Assembly: GCA_903938955.1 (NCBI GenBank)
Contig: CAJAFJ010000150.1
Coordinates: 1-17,675, forward strand
Origin: an uncultured beta proteobacterium
GTDB taxonomy: Bacteria; Pseudomonadota; Gammaproteobacteria; Burkholderiales; Burkholderiaceae
DNA: 17,675 nt
Direction of reading: 5' to 3'
Below are positions 1-6,946 of the stretch, in pieces (position 1 is the first letter of the stretch; each line of letters starts with the position of its first letter). Both the position numbers and the translations under genes were made by a program. The notes beneath the pieces are model-generated. The model was not told the origin of the DNA and made no database searches. It saw only the letters and a list, made by a program, of their open reading frames with translations.

Positions 1-56
1 GCACCGACCCCACTCGCTGTTGATGCCAGACAACACAAAATAAACCAATGCTTCAT
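1..56 (-). CDS. N-terminal start of a secreted or outer-membrane protein (cut by window edge)
   Basis: The ATG at 56-54 overlaps the TGA of the SecA-like gene (ATGA, four bases shared) and is preceded by a purine-rich ribosome site (GGGAGAGG, at 67-60). The 18 readable codons give MKHWFILCCLASTASGVG, which has a short charged start, a hydrophobic core and small residues near a likely cleavage region, as in a signal peptide. The frame is open to the window edge. In this context an outer-membrane channel of the TolC type would complete the pathway, but nothing in 18 codons proves that; a periplasmic or lipoprotein-like partner is also possible. Confidence 0.65.
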   Translation of the reverse strand, partial: MKHWFILCCLASTASGVG

Positions 57-2071
57 TCACCTCTCCCTGAGAATGCCAATAAATTGGCCAATCGTCGATC
101 ATGCCCCAGACTGGCCATGCGCATGCCGTGCTGGCGCCTTTCAGCCACGCGCTGGGCCAGCGCGCGCAGCAGCGCCAGCGCCCAAGGCGCAAGCGTCTGG
201 CCGCCCCGCATGCGGTTTTGCAACACCGACTGCAGCCAAGGCGCATGCACCGTGAACAGTTCGTCATCGAACGCCACAATGGCCTCGCCGCTGCCCGGGT
301 CGCCCTGACGCGCGGCACGGCCGAACAGCTGACGGTCAATGCGAGGCGTCTCATGGTATTCGGTCAGGATCACATGCAAACCTCCACGCTGTGCAACCCC
401 GTCCCCCAGGGCAATGTCGGTGCCGCGGCCCGCCATGTTGGTGGCAACGGTGACTGCGCCCGCCTGCCCCGCCCGGCACACAATCGCGGCCTCATCGTGG
501 TCCTGGCGTGCGTTCAGCACCACATGAGCAATGCCCTGCGCCGTCAGCCGTGCCGACAGCGCTTCGCTGCCCTGCACCGTGCGGGTTCCGACCAGTACCG
601 GGCGCTGCTGTTCCAGGGCATGCCGGATCACGCTTTCCACCACGGCCTGCCACTTTTCTTCGGCCGTGCGCAGGCAGCGTCGACCTTCATCGCGCCACTG
701 CGATGGTTTGTGCAAAGGCACGCGCACCATCGGCAAGCGGTACACCTGGGCAATTTCACCGGCCACCTCAGCCGCCGTGCCGGTCATGCCGGCCAGGCGC
801 AGATAGCGTGCGAAAAATCGCTGGTAGGTAATGCGCGCCAGTGTGATGCGCTCGCCGGTGGTATCGACCCCCTCCTTGGTCTCGATCATCTGGTGCAATC
901 CGCTTTCCCAGGCACGGTCGGGCATCACACGCCCGGTCGATTCGTCCACGATCTGAACCTTGCCCTGCGCAATCACGTAGTGCTGGTCGAGCAGGTAAAG
1001 GTGCAGTGCGCAAAGCGCCTGAGTCAGCGCTTGCAGCCCCTTGCGCACACCTTCCTGCGCCGCGGTATCGTCGTCCCGAATGGCCACCTCGGCCAGTTCC
1101 CGCCCCAGGTCGGTCATCCGCACGCGCATGAAGGCGCGCTCCAGCTCGAAATGAACGCCTTCGACCAGTGTGCGCGCGAGGGCCAGCGCCCAGGACGCCA
1201 GCGTTGGCGTGCCGCCGCCCTGGCTGGCAGAGAGGATCAGCGGCGTGCGCGCTTCGTCCACGAACACGCCGTCGGCCTCGTCAACAATGGCAAAGCACAG
1301 GCCGCGCAGCACGGTCGCCGCTGGATCTTGGTCGGGATCGACCAGCCGGGCCACAGCCCGGTGCATGACACTGGCCCGGTCTCCCAGCGCCGTGCGGTCA
1401 CGCAGATAGTCAAACGTCAGTTCCTTGTTGCTGCAGTAAACAATGTCGTGGCTGTAGATCAAGCGACGCTCTTCACGGCTCTGGCCATGTCGAATCGCCG
1501 CACAACGCAGACCGAAAAAAGCATACAGCGGGGCCATGGTCTGGGCATCACGCTCGGCGAGGTAATCGTTGACCGTGACCACATGCACCGGCCACCCCAG
1601 CAGCGCCGCAGTGCAGGCAGGCAGCGTCGCCGCCAGAGACTTGCCCTCGCCCGTGGCCATCTCCACCAAATTGCCCTGCAACTGCCACCAGCCGGCCTGG
1701 AACTGCGTGTCGTAATGGCGCTTGCCCAGCACGCGCGCGGCCGCTTCGCTGATCAAGGCAAAACAGCGGGCCACCGGCTCAGGTCGCAGGCCGTCACGGC
1801 GCAGGTCAGTGCGGGCAACCCGAGCGCGCAGGCGCAACTCATCGTCACTGAGAGCACTTAATTCCTGTTCGGCCAGCCGTGCCCGGGCCGCGACCGCGCG
1901 CGCCTGGCCCTGTGCGCCAGACAGCACCATCCAGACCGGGCGCAACAGGCCATGCCACAAGATCAGCGCCCAGCGATCCTGCCACGGCAGTTCGCGTTCG
2001 CCGCGTTCCAGATAGGGCCGGCCACTGGCCAAGTTGTCGGCTGCCACGCCAAAATGGGCCAGTTCAGACAT
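53..2071 (-). CDS. SecA-like ATPase, C-terminally shortened
   Basis: 672 residues against about 900 for housekeeping SecA. Clear SecA signatures in order: LSDDEL (74-79), GKRHYDTQ (116-123), Walker A EMATGEGKSL (137-146), VHVVTVNDYLAERDA (162-176), FDYLRD (220-225), Walker B IVDEADGVFVDEARTPLIL (262-280), a preprotein-crosslinking region with VDESTGRVMPDRAWESGLHQ (375-394), LAGMTGTA (426-433), ATNMAGRGTDI (543-553) and arginine-finger motif GRAARQGDPG (584-593). Only about 80 residues follow, so the helical wing, the two-helix finger and the zinc tail of SecA appear absent. The N-terminus has about 40 extra residues with a hydrophobic stretch (34-50). ATP hydrolysis looks intact. It is the only ATPase in this operon, so it probably energises the linked HlyD-type proteins rather than the general Sec pathway; that is inference. 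A GAGG site lies seven bases before the ATG, inside the upstream gene. Confidence 0.92.
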   Translation of the reverse strand: MSELAHFGVAADNLASGRPYLERGERELPWQDRWALILWHGLLRPVWMVLSGAQGQARAVAARARLAEQELSALSDDELRLRARVARTDLRRDGLRPEPVARCFALISEAAARVLGKRHYDTQFQAGWWQLQGNLVEMATGEGKSLAATLPACTAALLGWPVHVVTVNDYLAERDAQTMAPLYAFFGLRCAAIRHGQSREERRLIYSHDIVYCSNKELTFDYLRDRTALGDRASVMHRAVARLVDPDQDPAATVLRGLCFAIVDEADGVFVDEARTPLILSASQGGGTPTLASWALALARTLVEGVHFELERAFMRVRMTDLGRELAEVAIRDDDTAAQEGVRKGLQALTQALCALHLYLLDQHYVIAQGKVQIVDESTGRVMPDRAWESGLHQMIETKEGVDTTGERITLARITYQRFFARYLRLAGMTGTAAEVAGEIAQVYRLPMVRVPLHKPSQWRDEGRRCLRTAEEKWQAVVESVIRHALEQQRPVLVGTRTVQGSEALSARLTAQGIAHVVLNARQDHDEAAIVCRAGQAGAVTVATNMAGRGTDIALGDGVAQRGGLHVILTEYHETPRIDRQLFGRAARQGDPGSGEAIVAFDDELFTVHAPWLQSVLQNRMRGGQTLAPWALALLRALAQRVAERRQHGMRMASLGHDRRLANLLAFSGRGE
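54..67 (-). promoter_or_regulatory. Ribosome binding site and ATGA start/stop overlap
   Basis: GGGAG (67-63) and GAGG (63-60) lie six and three bases before an ATG at 56-54 that shares bases with the SecA-like TGA at 55-53. This decides the start of the truncated downstream gene. An overlapping GTG at 60-58 in another frame is less likely because its translation shows no signal-peptide pattern. Confidence 0.6.
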
Positions 2072-4217
2072 CGAAGTGCCTCAGGAACAAGCGGCGCACC
2101 GCCCACCAGAGTTGGGTTGCCAGCGGCACCGCTATCAGGTCGAACCGCACATGCACCCGCTGACCGAAGAGCGGCTCCTGGGCAGGGACATCGACAAACG
2201 CCAGGTCCAGCTCGAACACCCGCTCCAGGGTGCGCCGACCATCGGGGTCGGCGGGATCGACTGCGAACTGCCCGCCTCCCATGGGCGTGAGCGCACGGCT
2301 TGGCAGCGACTCGGTGCCCGCCGGTACCTGGCGCTCAATGCGCGCACGTAGCGTTTGATCGAGCCGCCCCTGCAACTTGATGTCCACCTCGCGGGTTGCT
2401 GCGGCAACGCGCTCCACCACCGACTGGTCAATCACCACCCGGACAACCGGTGCCACATTGCCAATCAGATAACCCACGACTTCACCCTGGCGGATGTAAC
2501 GCCCCGGCAGGTCGCCAGGCTGTTCAACTGTCAGGCGACCGGCGGCGCCTGCGGTCAGGGTCAGCCCCTGGGCGCGCTCGCGGGCGCGGTTGAGCGCCGT
2601 GCGCTCCTGCTCCAATTGTTCAAGAGCAATCTCAGCCCGAGCCCGGTCATTGACATAGGCCTCAGCATGGGTGGCCTCCAGTTCGGCCACCCTCGCCTCC
2701 AGCACCACCAGTTGCGCCGCCAGCGCCGGGTCCACACTGTGAGCAATCACCTGGCCCTGCTGCACGGTCGCGCCCGGTGCCACCTCGAAACGCTCGAAAA
2801 ATCCCGAGGCGCCGGCCCGCAGAATCGCCTGCTCCGGCAACCAGACAACCCCTTCGGCCTGCGTGCGCATGGGCATCGGCACCCACACCAGCAGCCCCAG
2901 CACAAAAGCCAGGGTGAGCAGTATCCGGCTCAGAATGGCACCGCGCCGCTCCCGTACCTCGGAGCGCTGCGTCAGCGCCTTGAGCGAGCGCACCAACGGC
3001 CAGACCGCCATCGATAGCACCGCCCATAGGGCCAGCAGCACGCCAATGAAGAAGAACTGGCTGGCAACAACGAGCGCAATGGCCAGCGTTACCACTGCGC
3101 GATAGGCGGTCGAAGCCACACCATAAAGCCCAAACCACCAGCGCTCAGAGCGCGTGCGCGCTGGCGACACCACATCGCGCAGGCGCAGCCAATAGCGCTG
3201 CAGCAAATAACCCCAGTAACGCGCTGACTGGCTCGCCAGATTGGGCAACTCGATCAGGTCGGCCAGAATGTAATAGGCGTCGTAGCGCAGCAGCGGATTG
3301 CCATTGAACACCACGGTCGAGACACCCGCCACCAACATCACATTGAAGCAGGCCGCGCGCAGCAGGCCGGGTTCGATCAGCAGCCAAAGATAAAACGCCA
3401 GTGCGGCCAGAAACAGCTCCACGATCATGCCCGCCGCGCCAATGCGCGCGCGCGCCCAACGGGAACGCAGCACATTGGCGGCGCTCGCATCCACATAAGG
3501 CACGGGCATCATGACCAGCAGCATGAGGCCCATGTCGTGCACAGCCCCCCCGGCGGCCCGGGTCGCGGTGGCGTGGCCCAACTCGTGCAGGGCCTTGATC
3601 AACGGGAACAGCAGGGCCATCAGCACCAGGTTGTCGGCCTGCAGCACACGGTCTGAGATGCCATGGGTCAATTCGGGCCAATGGGCCGGCACCAGCAACA
3701 GGGCAGGCAGCACCAGCAACAACCACAGAATGGCACCGGCACGCCCCCAGATGTGCTGCCACCACGCCGTATGCTGATCGAGGAAGCTGCCGGGATTCCA
3801 CAGCGGAATACGCAGCGCCATCGGATTGGTCCATGAGCGGCGGCGTTTGGTCCTGTTTTCGCGCTCCCCGCGGTCGAACAGCTCCAGCGCATCGGGCGGC
3901 ACGTCGGTGGTCAGCAGATCGGCACCATGCAGTTGGCCCAGTAGCTGTATCAGTTCGTCCTGCGTCGGAGCCTCTTTGCCCAGACGCCGACTGGCCAGGT
4001 CCCAGAGTTCGCGCACGCTGCGCACCCCATCCATGGCGGCAATCACGATGCGCGCGGCGGGCGTGAAACGGTGCACCTTGCCGGATGCCAGATCCTGCAG
4101 CAGGTACCAGACTTCGCCGCGGTAGCGGTGACGGTGCAGACGCGCCCGCACCGCCAGCTTGGGTCGCAAGTCGGCAACGCGGTACCACAAGGGGCTTTGC
4201 AGCGGCTCGTCACTCAT
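2064..4217 (-). CDS. PqqD-like / M50 metalloprotease-like / HlyD-type fusion protein
   Basis: 717 residues in three parts. Residues 10-105 resemble a PqqD-like winged-helix (peptide-binding) domain. Residues 158-448 form a polytopic membrane core of about seven or eight helices with the M50 zinc motif HELGH (211-215) and the partner motif NPLLRYDAYY (307-316), D313 being the likely third zinc ligand. Residues 455-700 are HlyD-like: a lipoyl-type half at 455-495, a coiled coil at 500-552, a second half and beta-barrel to 695, and a C-terminal aromatic/basic tail. Known: M50 members are intramembrane site-2-type proteases; members fused to HlyD-like regions occur beside export genes. Inferred: it acts as the inner-membrane core, possibly cleaving or only binding the exported protein. 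It starts 22 bases after the GAF-HlyD gene with a weak GGGG site, and overlaps the SecA-like gene by 8 bases. Confidence 0.9.
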   Translation of the reverse strand: MSDEPLQSPLWYRVADLRPKLAVRARLHRHRYRGEVWYLLQDLASGKVHRFTPAARIVIAAMDGVRSVRELWDLASRRLGKEAPTQDELIQLLGQLHGADLLTTDVPPDALELFDRGERENRTKRRRSWTNPMALRIPLWNPGSFLDQHTAWWQHIWGRAGAILWLLLVLPALLLVPAHWPELTHGISDRVLQADNLVLMALLFPLIKALHELGHATATRAAGGAVHDMGLMLLVMMPVPYVDASAANVLRSRWARARIGAAGMIVELFLAALAFYLWLLIEPGLLRAACFNVMLVAGVSTVVFNGNPLLRYDAYYILADLIELPNLASQSARYWGYLLQRYWLRLRDVVSPARTRSERWWFGLYGVASTAYRAVVTLAIALVVASQFFFIGVLLALWAVLSMAVWPLVRSLKALTQRSEVRERRGAILSRILLTLAFVLGLLVWVPMPMRTQAEGVVWLPEQAILRAGASGFFERFEVAPGATVQQGQVIAHSVDPALAAQLVVLEARVAELEATHAEAYVNDRARAEIALEQLEQERTALNRARERAQGLTLTAGAAGRLTVEQPGDLPGRYIRQGEVVGYLIGNVAPVVRVVIDQSVVERVAAATREVDIKLQGRLDQTLRARIERQVPAGTESLPSRALTPMGGGQFAVDPADPDGRRTLERVFELDLAFVDVPAQEPLFGQRVHVRFDLIAVPLATQLWWAVRRLFLRHFDV

Positions 4218-4239
4218 GGCTAAACCCCGTCAATGCTGG

Positions 4240-6114
4240 CTACGGCATCCATGTCCACAGCGCCAAACGCAGCCAGTCAACCAAGCCGTGGGTCCAAACC
4301 CAGAGCAAGCTGCGTTCACCCACCACCACCTTGCCCACGCCTTCCATGCCCGGGCGCAGACCCGGCGGGACGGCGCCTTCCATCCTGGCCTCGACGGCGA
4401 ACAAGTTGCGACCCTCACGCTGGGTGGCGATCGACCGCAGCCGCTGCACCTTGAACGGCCAAGCCTGGCCAGGCATGCCTGACAGCACCAACTCGCCCGA
4501 CTGACCCAGGGCAACCCAATTGATATCCCGGTCATCCACCTCGATCGTGACGCGAAAGGCTTCCAGCGGCGCCACTTCAAACAATTGTTGCCCGGTCTGC
4601 ACCGGCGAGCCCAAACGCTGGCTCAGGTCACCCGACACGACGACACCGTCGTAGGGCGCAATGAGGGTCGCGCGCGCCAGCCGTTCCTCGACCAGGGCAA
4701 GCTGGGCCTCGGCCTGAAGCACCTGCGCGCTCAGCACCCCCATGGCGGCGCGGTCCGCCTGCGATTGCGCCACCTGATAGCGACGCGAGAGTTGTTCCCG
4801 CTCCGCCATCCAGCGCGAGCGCTCAAGTTGCAGGTCCCGGTCATCCAGGCGGGCCAGGGGCTGCCCCTTGCGCACGGTGTCACCCGCGCGTACGTAACCG
4901 ACATCGATAAAGCCATCAAACGGCACCACGGCCGCGATCTGGGTCGAGCCCTCGACCACGGTGCGCCCGGTCACGCGATGGTCGGTCTGCCAAATCAGGA
5001 TAACCAGCAAGGCACTGGCCAGCACCGCGCCCGCGGCCTTGATGCCAGGGTGACGCGGCCCGAAAATTTCTGCACTCGTTTCGCGCCAAGACTCGCGCCA
5101 GCGGGGCAGCAGGCCACGCTCATCACGCCGCTTCATGGCCCATATTTCACCCAGCATCACGCCCACGGCCTCGGCGACGGAACGCTCCTGCGCGCTGAAG
5201 GCCGGACCTTGGTTGCGCTCCAGCGTGAGAATGCCGATGGTGCCACCCTGATGGCGCAAGGGCACGGACAGCAGGTGCTGAACGCCGAGCAGACGCGCCG
5301 ACTCGGCGTGCGTGATGGCCCCCACGCCGTCGTCGGTGGAAGGATGGACGATCGTCCCCCCCAGATCCAGTGCCTCGTCCATGGCCTCGGCCAGCCAGCG
5401 CACCAGGTCGGAGGCCGGGTCAAAGTTCGCAGTGTGTGACAGCACCTTGGGTCGGACCTGGCCGTGCTCCTCGATGCCGACGCTCACGCGGTCGCACTGC
5501 ATTCTTTGGGCCATCTCGTTGGCCACTGCATGGGCCGAAGGCATCACGCGCGCATGCTGCAGCGCCGTGGCCATGAGTTCGTTGAGCAGACTGACGCGCG
5601 ACAACTCGGCGCTACGTTCGGCCAGTTGTTGCTGGTGCGCGCGATCGACCAACCAGGCGCTGCTCCAATGAATCTGGCGCAAAGCGGCCTGCAATTCGCC
5701 TCCCGGCCGGGCGGCCAGGTCAAACACCACCGCACCCAACAAAACTCCGTCCACCTCGAACGGGTAGCCAATATATGCCGGCCCGTTGGTTTGCGGCGCG
5801 CTGACACCGTCGGGTGCCACCACCAGTCCCGTGCGCTGCTCCAGCGCCTGCTGCGCCACCGACCCAAGGTACTGCAAATCTCGACGCGGATCGGGCCAGA
5901 CGGCCGCCACACCATAATGACTAGGCCCTCCCGATTCGGTCAGCAGCAAGGCGGCGTTGGCCCGCCCAATGCGCGCGGCCAACAAGGCCAGCCAGGCAGC
6001 GTGGAAGGCATCACCATCTTGCGGCGCGGTGAATTGTGTCCACACGCCTTCCTCTAGGTGCGCCCGCTGCTCGTCGGCCAGCGAATTTGGCGGGACAGCC
6101 TCGTGCATCGGCAC
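4240..6114 (-). CDS. GAF domain-containing HlyD-type membrane fusion protein
   Basis: 624 residues. Residues 1-358 look cytoplasmic: a possible degenerate GAF-like region at about 25-155, then a better GAF domain at about 172-325 (core strand HLLSVPLRHQGGTIGILTLE). One transmembrane segment follows at 359-375. The rest is a typical periplasmic adaptor: first lipoyl-like half with PFDGFIDVGYVRAGDTVRKG (398-417), coiled-coil hairpin at 428-482, second lipoyl-like half with LIAPYDGVVVSGDLSQRLGS (484-503), beta-barrel to about 600, and a tryptophan-rich hydrophobic tail at 602-624. Family knowledge: HlyD-type proteins link an inner-membrane exporter to an outer-membrane channel. A cytoplasmic GAF part on such a protein suggests ligand sensing or contact with the ATPase, which is inference. 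The start is GTG at 6114, or possibly ATG at 6108; neither has a good ribosome site, so coupling to sapC translation 4 bases upstream is likely. Confidence 0.9.
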   Translation of the reverse strand: MPMHEAVPPNSLADEQRAHLEEGVWTQFTAPQDGDAFHAAWLALLAARIGRANAALLLTESGGPSHYGVAAVWPDPRRDLQYLGSVAQQALEQRTGLVVAPDGVSAPQTNGPAYIGYPFEVDGVLLGAVVFDLAARPGGELQAALRQIHWSSAWLVDRAHQQQLAERSAELSRVSLLNELMATALQHARVMPSAHAVANEMAQRMQCDRVSVGIEEHGQVRPKVLSHTANFDPASDLVRWLAEAMDEALDLGGTIVHPSTDDGVGAITHAESARLLGVQHLLSVPLRHQGGTIGILTLERNQGPAFSAQERSVAEAVGVMLGEIWAMKRRDERGLLPRWRESWRETSAEIFGPRHPGIKAAGAVLASALLVILIWQTDHRVTGRTVVEGSTQIAAVVPFDGFIDVGYVRAGDTVRKGQPLARLDDRDLQLERSRWMAEREQLSRRYQVAQSQADRAAMGVLSAQVLQAEAQLALVEERLARATLIAPYDGVVVSGDLSQRLGSPVQTGQQLFEVAPLEAFRVTIEVDDRDINWVALGQSGELVLSGMPGQAWPFKVQRLRSIATQREGRNLFAVEARMEGAVPPGLRPGMEGVGKVVVGERSLLWVWTHGLVDWLRLALWTWMP

Positions 6115-6118
6115 TTGG

Positions 6119-6895
6119 CTACTGGACCGTCGAGGTCGACAGCATCTCGCCCAAGTCGAGTTCGTCTTCTTTCAACTGGTCGAGCAAGCGGTCCTTGAGA
6201 TCGACAAAGTTACGTAACGAGTGCAGTTGCAGATAAAGCAGCTCAAGCTCGTCGGTCTTGGCCAACGATGCGAGCGTCTGGGCATCAAGCGCACGCAGCT
6301 TGCGCCTTGAAATGCTCAAGAAGCCACCAAGCGACACCTTGTCTCCCTTGGGAGTAGTCACCTGCGCCTGCATCGGCTCCAGCAAGTCCAGCTCCTGCAC
6401 CCGCTTGCAGAAACGCCGCGTGCGCTCGAACTGCATCTGGAACTGTTTAAGAAAGTCAAGCACGCGCTGGGTGTATGCGCTGGGCTTGCCATCATCGCCA
6501 AACAGACGCTGGCCGTTGCCTTCCTTGTTGACACCGGGGTGCGCCTCGTCAATGCAAAGGGTCAGCGTGTTGCCGTCATCGTTGCTGGCAAACACAAAAG
6601 GATAGCGGCGCAGAAACGCCGGTATGTAGTCCACCGTCCACTTGCCATCCTCCGAGACGTACAGGTTATGGTTGCCCTTGGCACCCAGAACCACCGCCGG
6701 CAACAGCTCATCACCCACCTTCGAGAACACGATGGCGTAGTCGGTGGCGGCCTTCAGAAATTCCAGCGCCATCAGCGGTACGGCATTCACCGCTGCCGTG
6801 AACGCATAGTTCTGGGTCGGCACAATCGACGTTTTTGCATGACGCGCGGCAGACACCGGCACAGCCGATTCATAGATCAGCAACTGAGTTGACAT
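6119..6895 (-). CDS. SapC family protein
   Basis: 258 residues, close to the usual length of the SapC family (named after the Campylobacter fetus S-layer operon gene sapC; biochemical role unknown). Family-like features include the hydrophobic VPLMALEF stretch (39-46), the YIPAFLRRYPF segment (90-100), the LTLCIDE strand (111-117), the LFGDDGKPSAYTQ region (131-143) and a helical C-terminal half ending in an acidic tail. No signal peptide or membrane segment is seen, so it is probably cytoplasmic. The ATG at 6895 has a strong AAGGAG site five bases upstream. It lies 51 bases after the giant exoprotein and 4 bases before the GAF-HlyD gene. Position between a secreted giant and transport proteins suggests a role in handling or regulating the cargo, by analogy with the sap S-layer secretion operon; this is inference. 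Confidence 0.88.
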   Translation of the reverse strand: MSTQLLIYESAVPVSAARHAKTSIVPTQNYAFTAAVNAVPLMALEFLKAATDYAIVFSKVGDELLPAVVLGAKGNHNLYVSEDGKWTVDYIPAFLRRYPFVFASNDDGNTLTLCIDEAHPGVNKEGNGQRLFGDDGKPSAYTQRVLDFLKQFQMQFERTRRFCKRVQELDLLEPMQAQVTTPKGDKVSLGGFLSISRRKLRALDAQTLASLAKTDELELLYLQLHSLRNFVDLKDRLLDQLKEDELDLGEMLSTSTVQ

Positions 6896-6946
6896 CTTTT
6901 CTCCTTCAATTCTGGTCAGATTGACCTTGCCGTGTTAATTAACTAA
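6896..6946 (-). promoter_or_regulatory. Intergenic gap with sapC ribosome binding site
   Basis: Fifty-one bases between the giant exoprotein stop and the SapC-family ATG. The minus strand carries AAGGAG at 6906-6901, five bases from the ATG, the strongest ribosome site in the window apart from that at 60-67. The gap also has an AT-rich palindrome TTAATTAA (6935-6942) and a small inverted repeat GGTCA-GAT-TGACC (6914-6926). No T-run follows the hairpin, so it is not a convincing terminator and read-through is expected. Strong initiation here fits a need for ample downstream proteins after a very long first gene. Confidence 0.7.

Noticed and set aside
1240..1320. DEAD motif read as an RNA helicase
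   Set aside because: The surrounding IVDEADGVFVDEARTPLIL and other motifs are specific to SecA, not to DEAD-box RNA helicases.
101..1861. Long plus-strand open frame (586 codons) opposite the SecA-like gene
   Set aside because: It is fully antisense to a gene with unmistakable SecA motifs. Its translation is rich in Arg, His, Gln and Ala without domains, as expected for a GC-rich shadow frame.
4585..5439. Plus-strand open frame of 284 codons opposite the GAF-HlyD gene
   Set aside because: Antisense to a well-supported gene, with no ribosome site or recognisable domain.
6914..6926. Inverted repeat GGTCA-GAT-TGACC as a terminator
   Set aside because: The stem is only five pairs and no T-run follows on the minus strand. 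The genes on both sides appear to be in one operon.
6935..6942. TTAATTAA palindrome as a promoter or operator for sapC
   Set aside because: AT-rich, but no -35/-10 pair with proper spacing could be read around it. A single eight-base palindrome is weak evidence.
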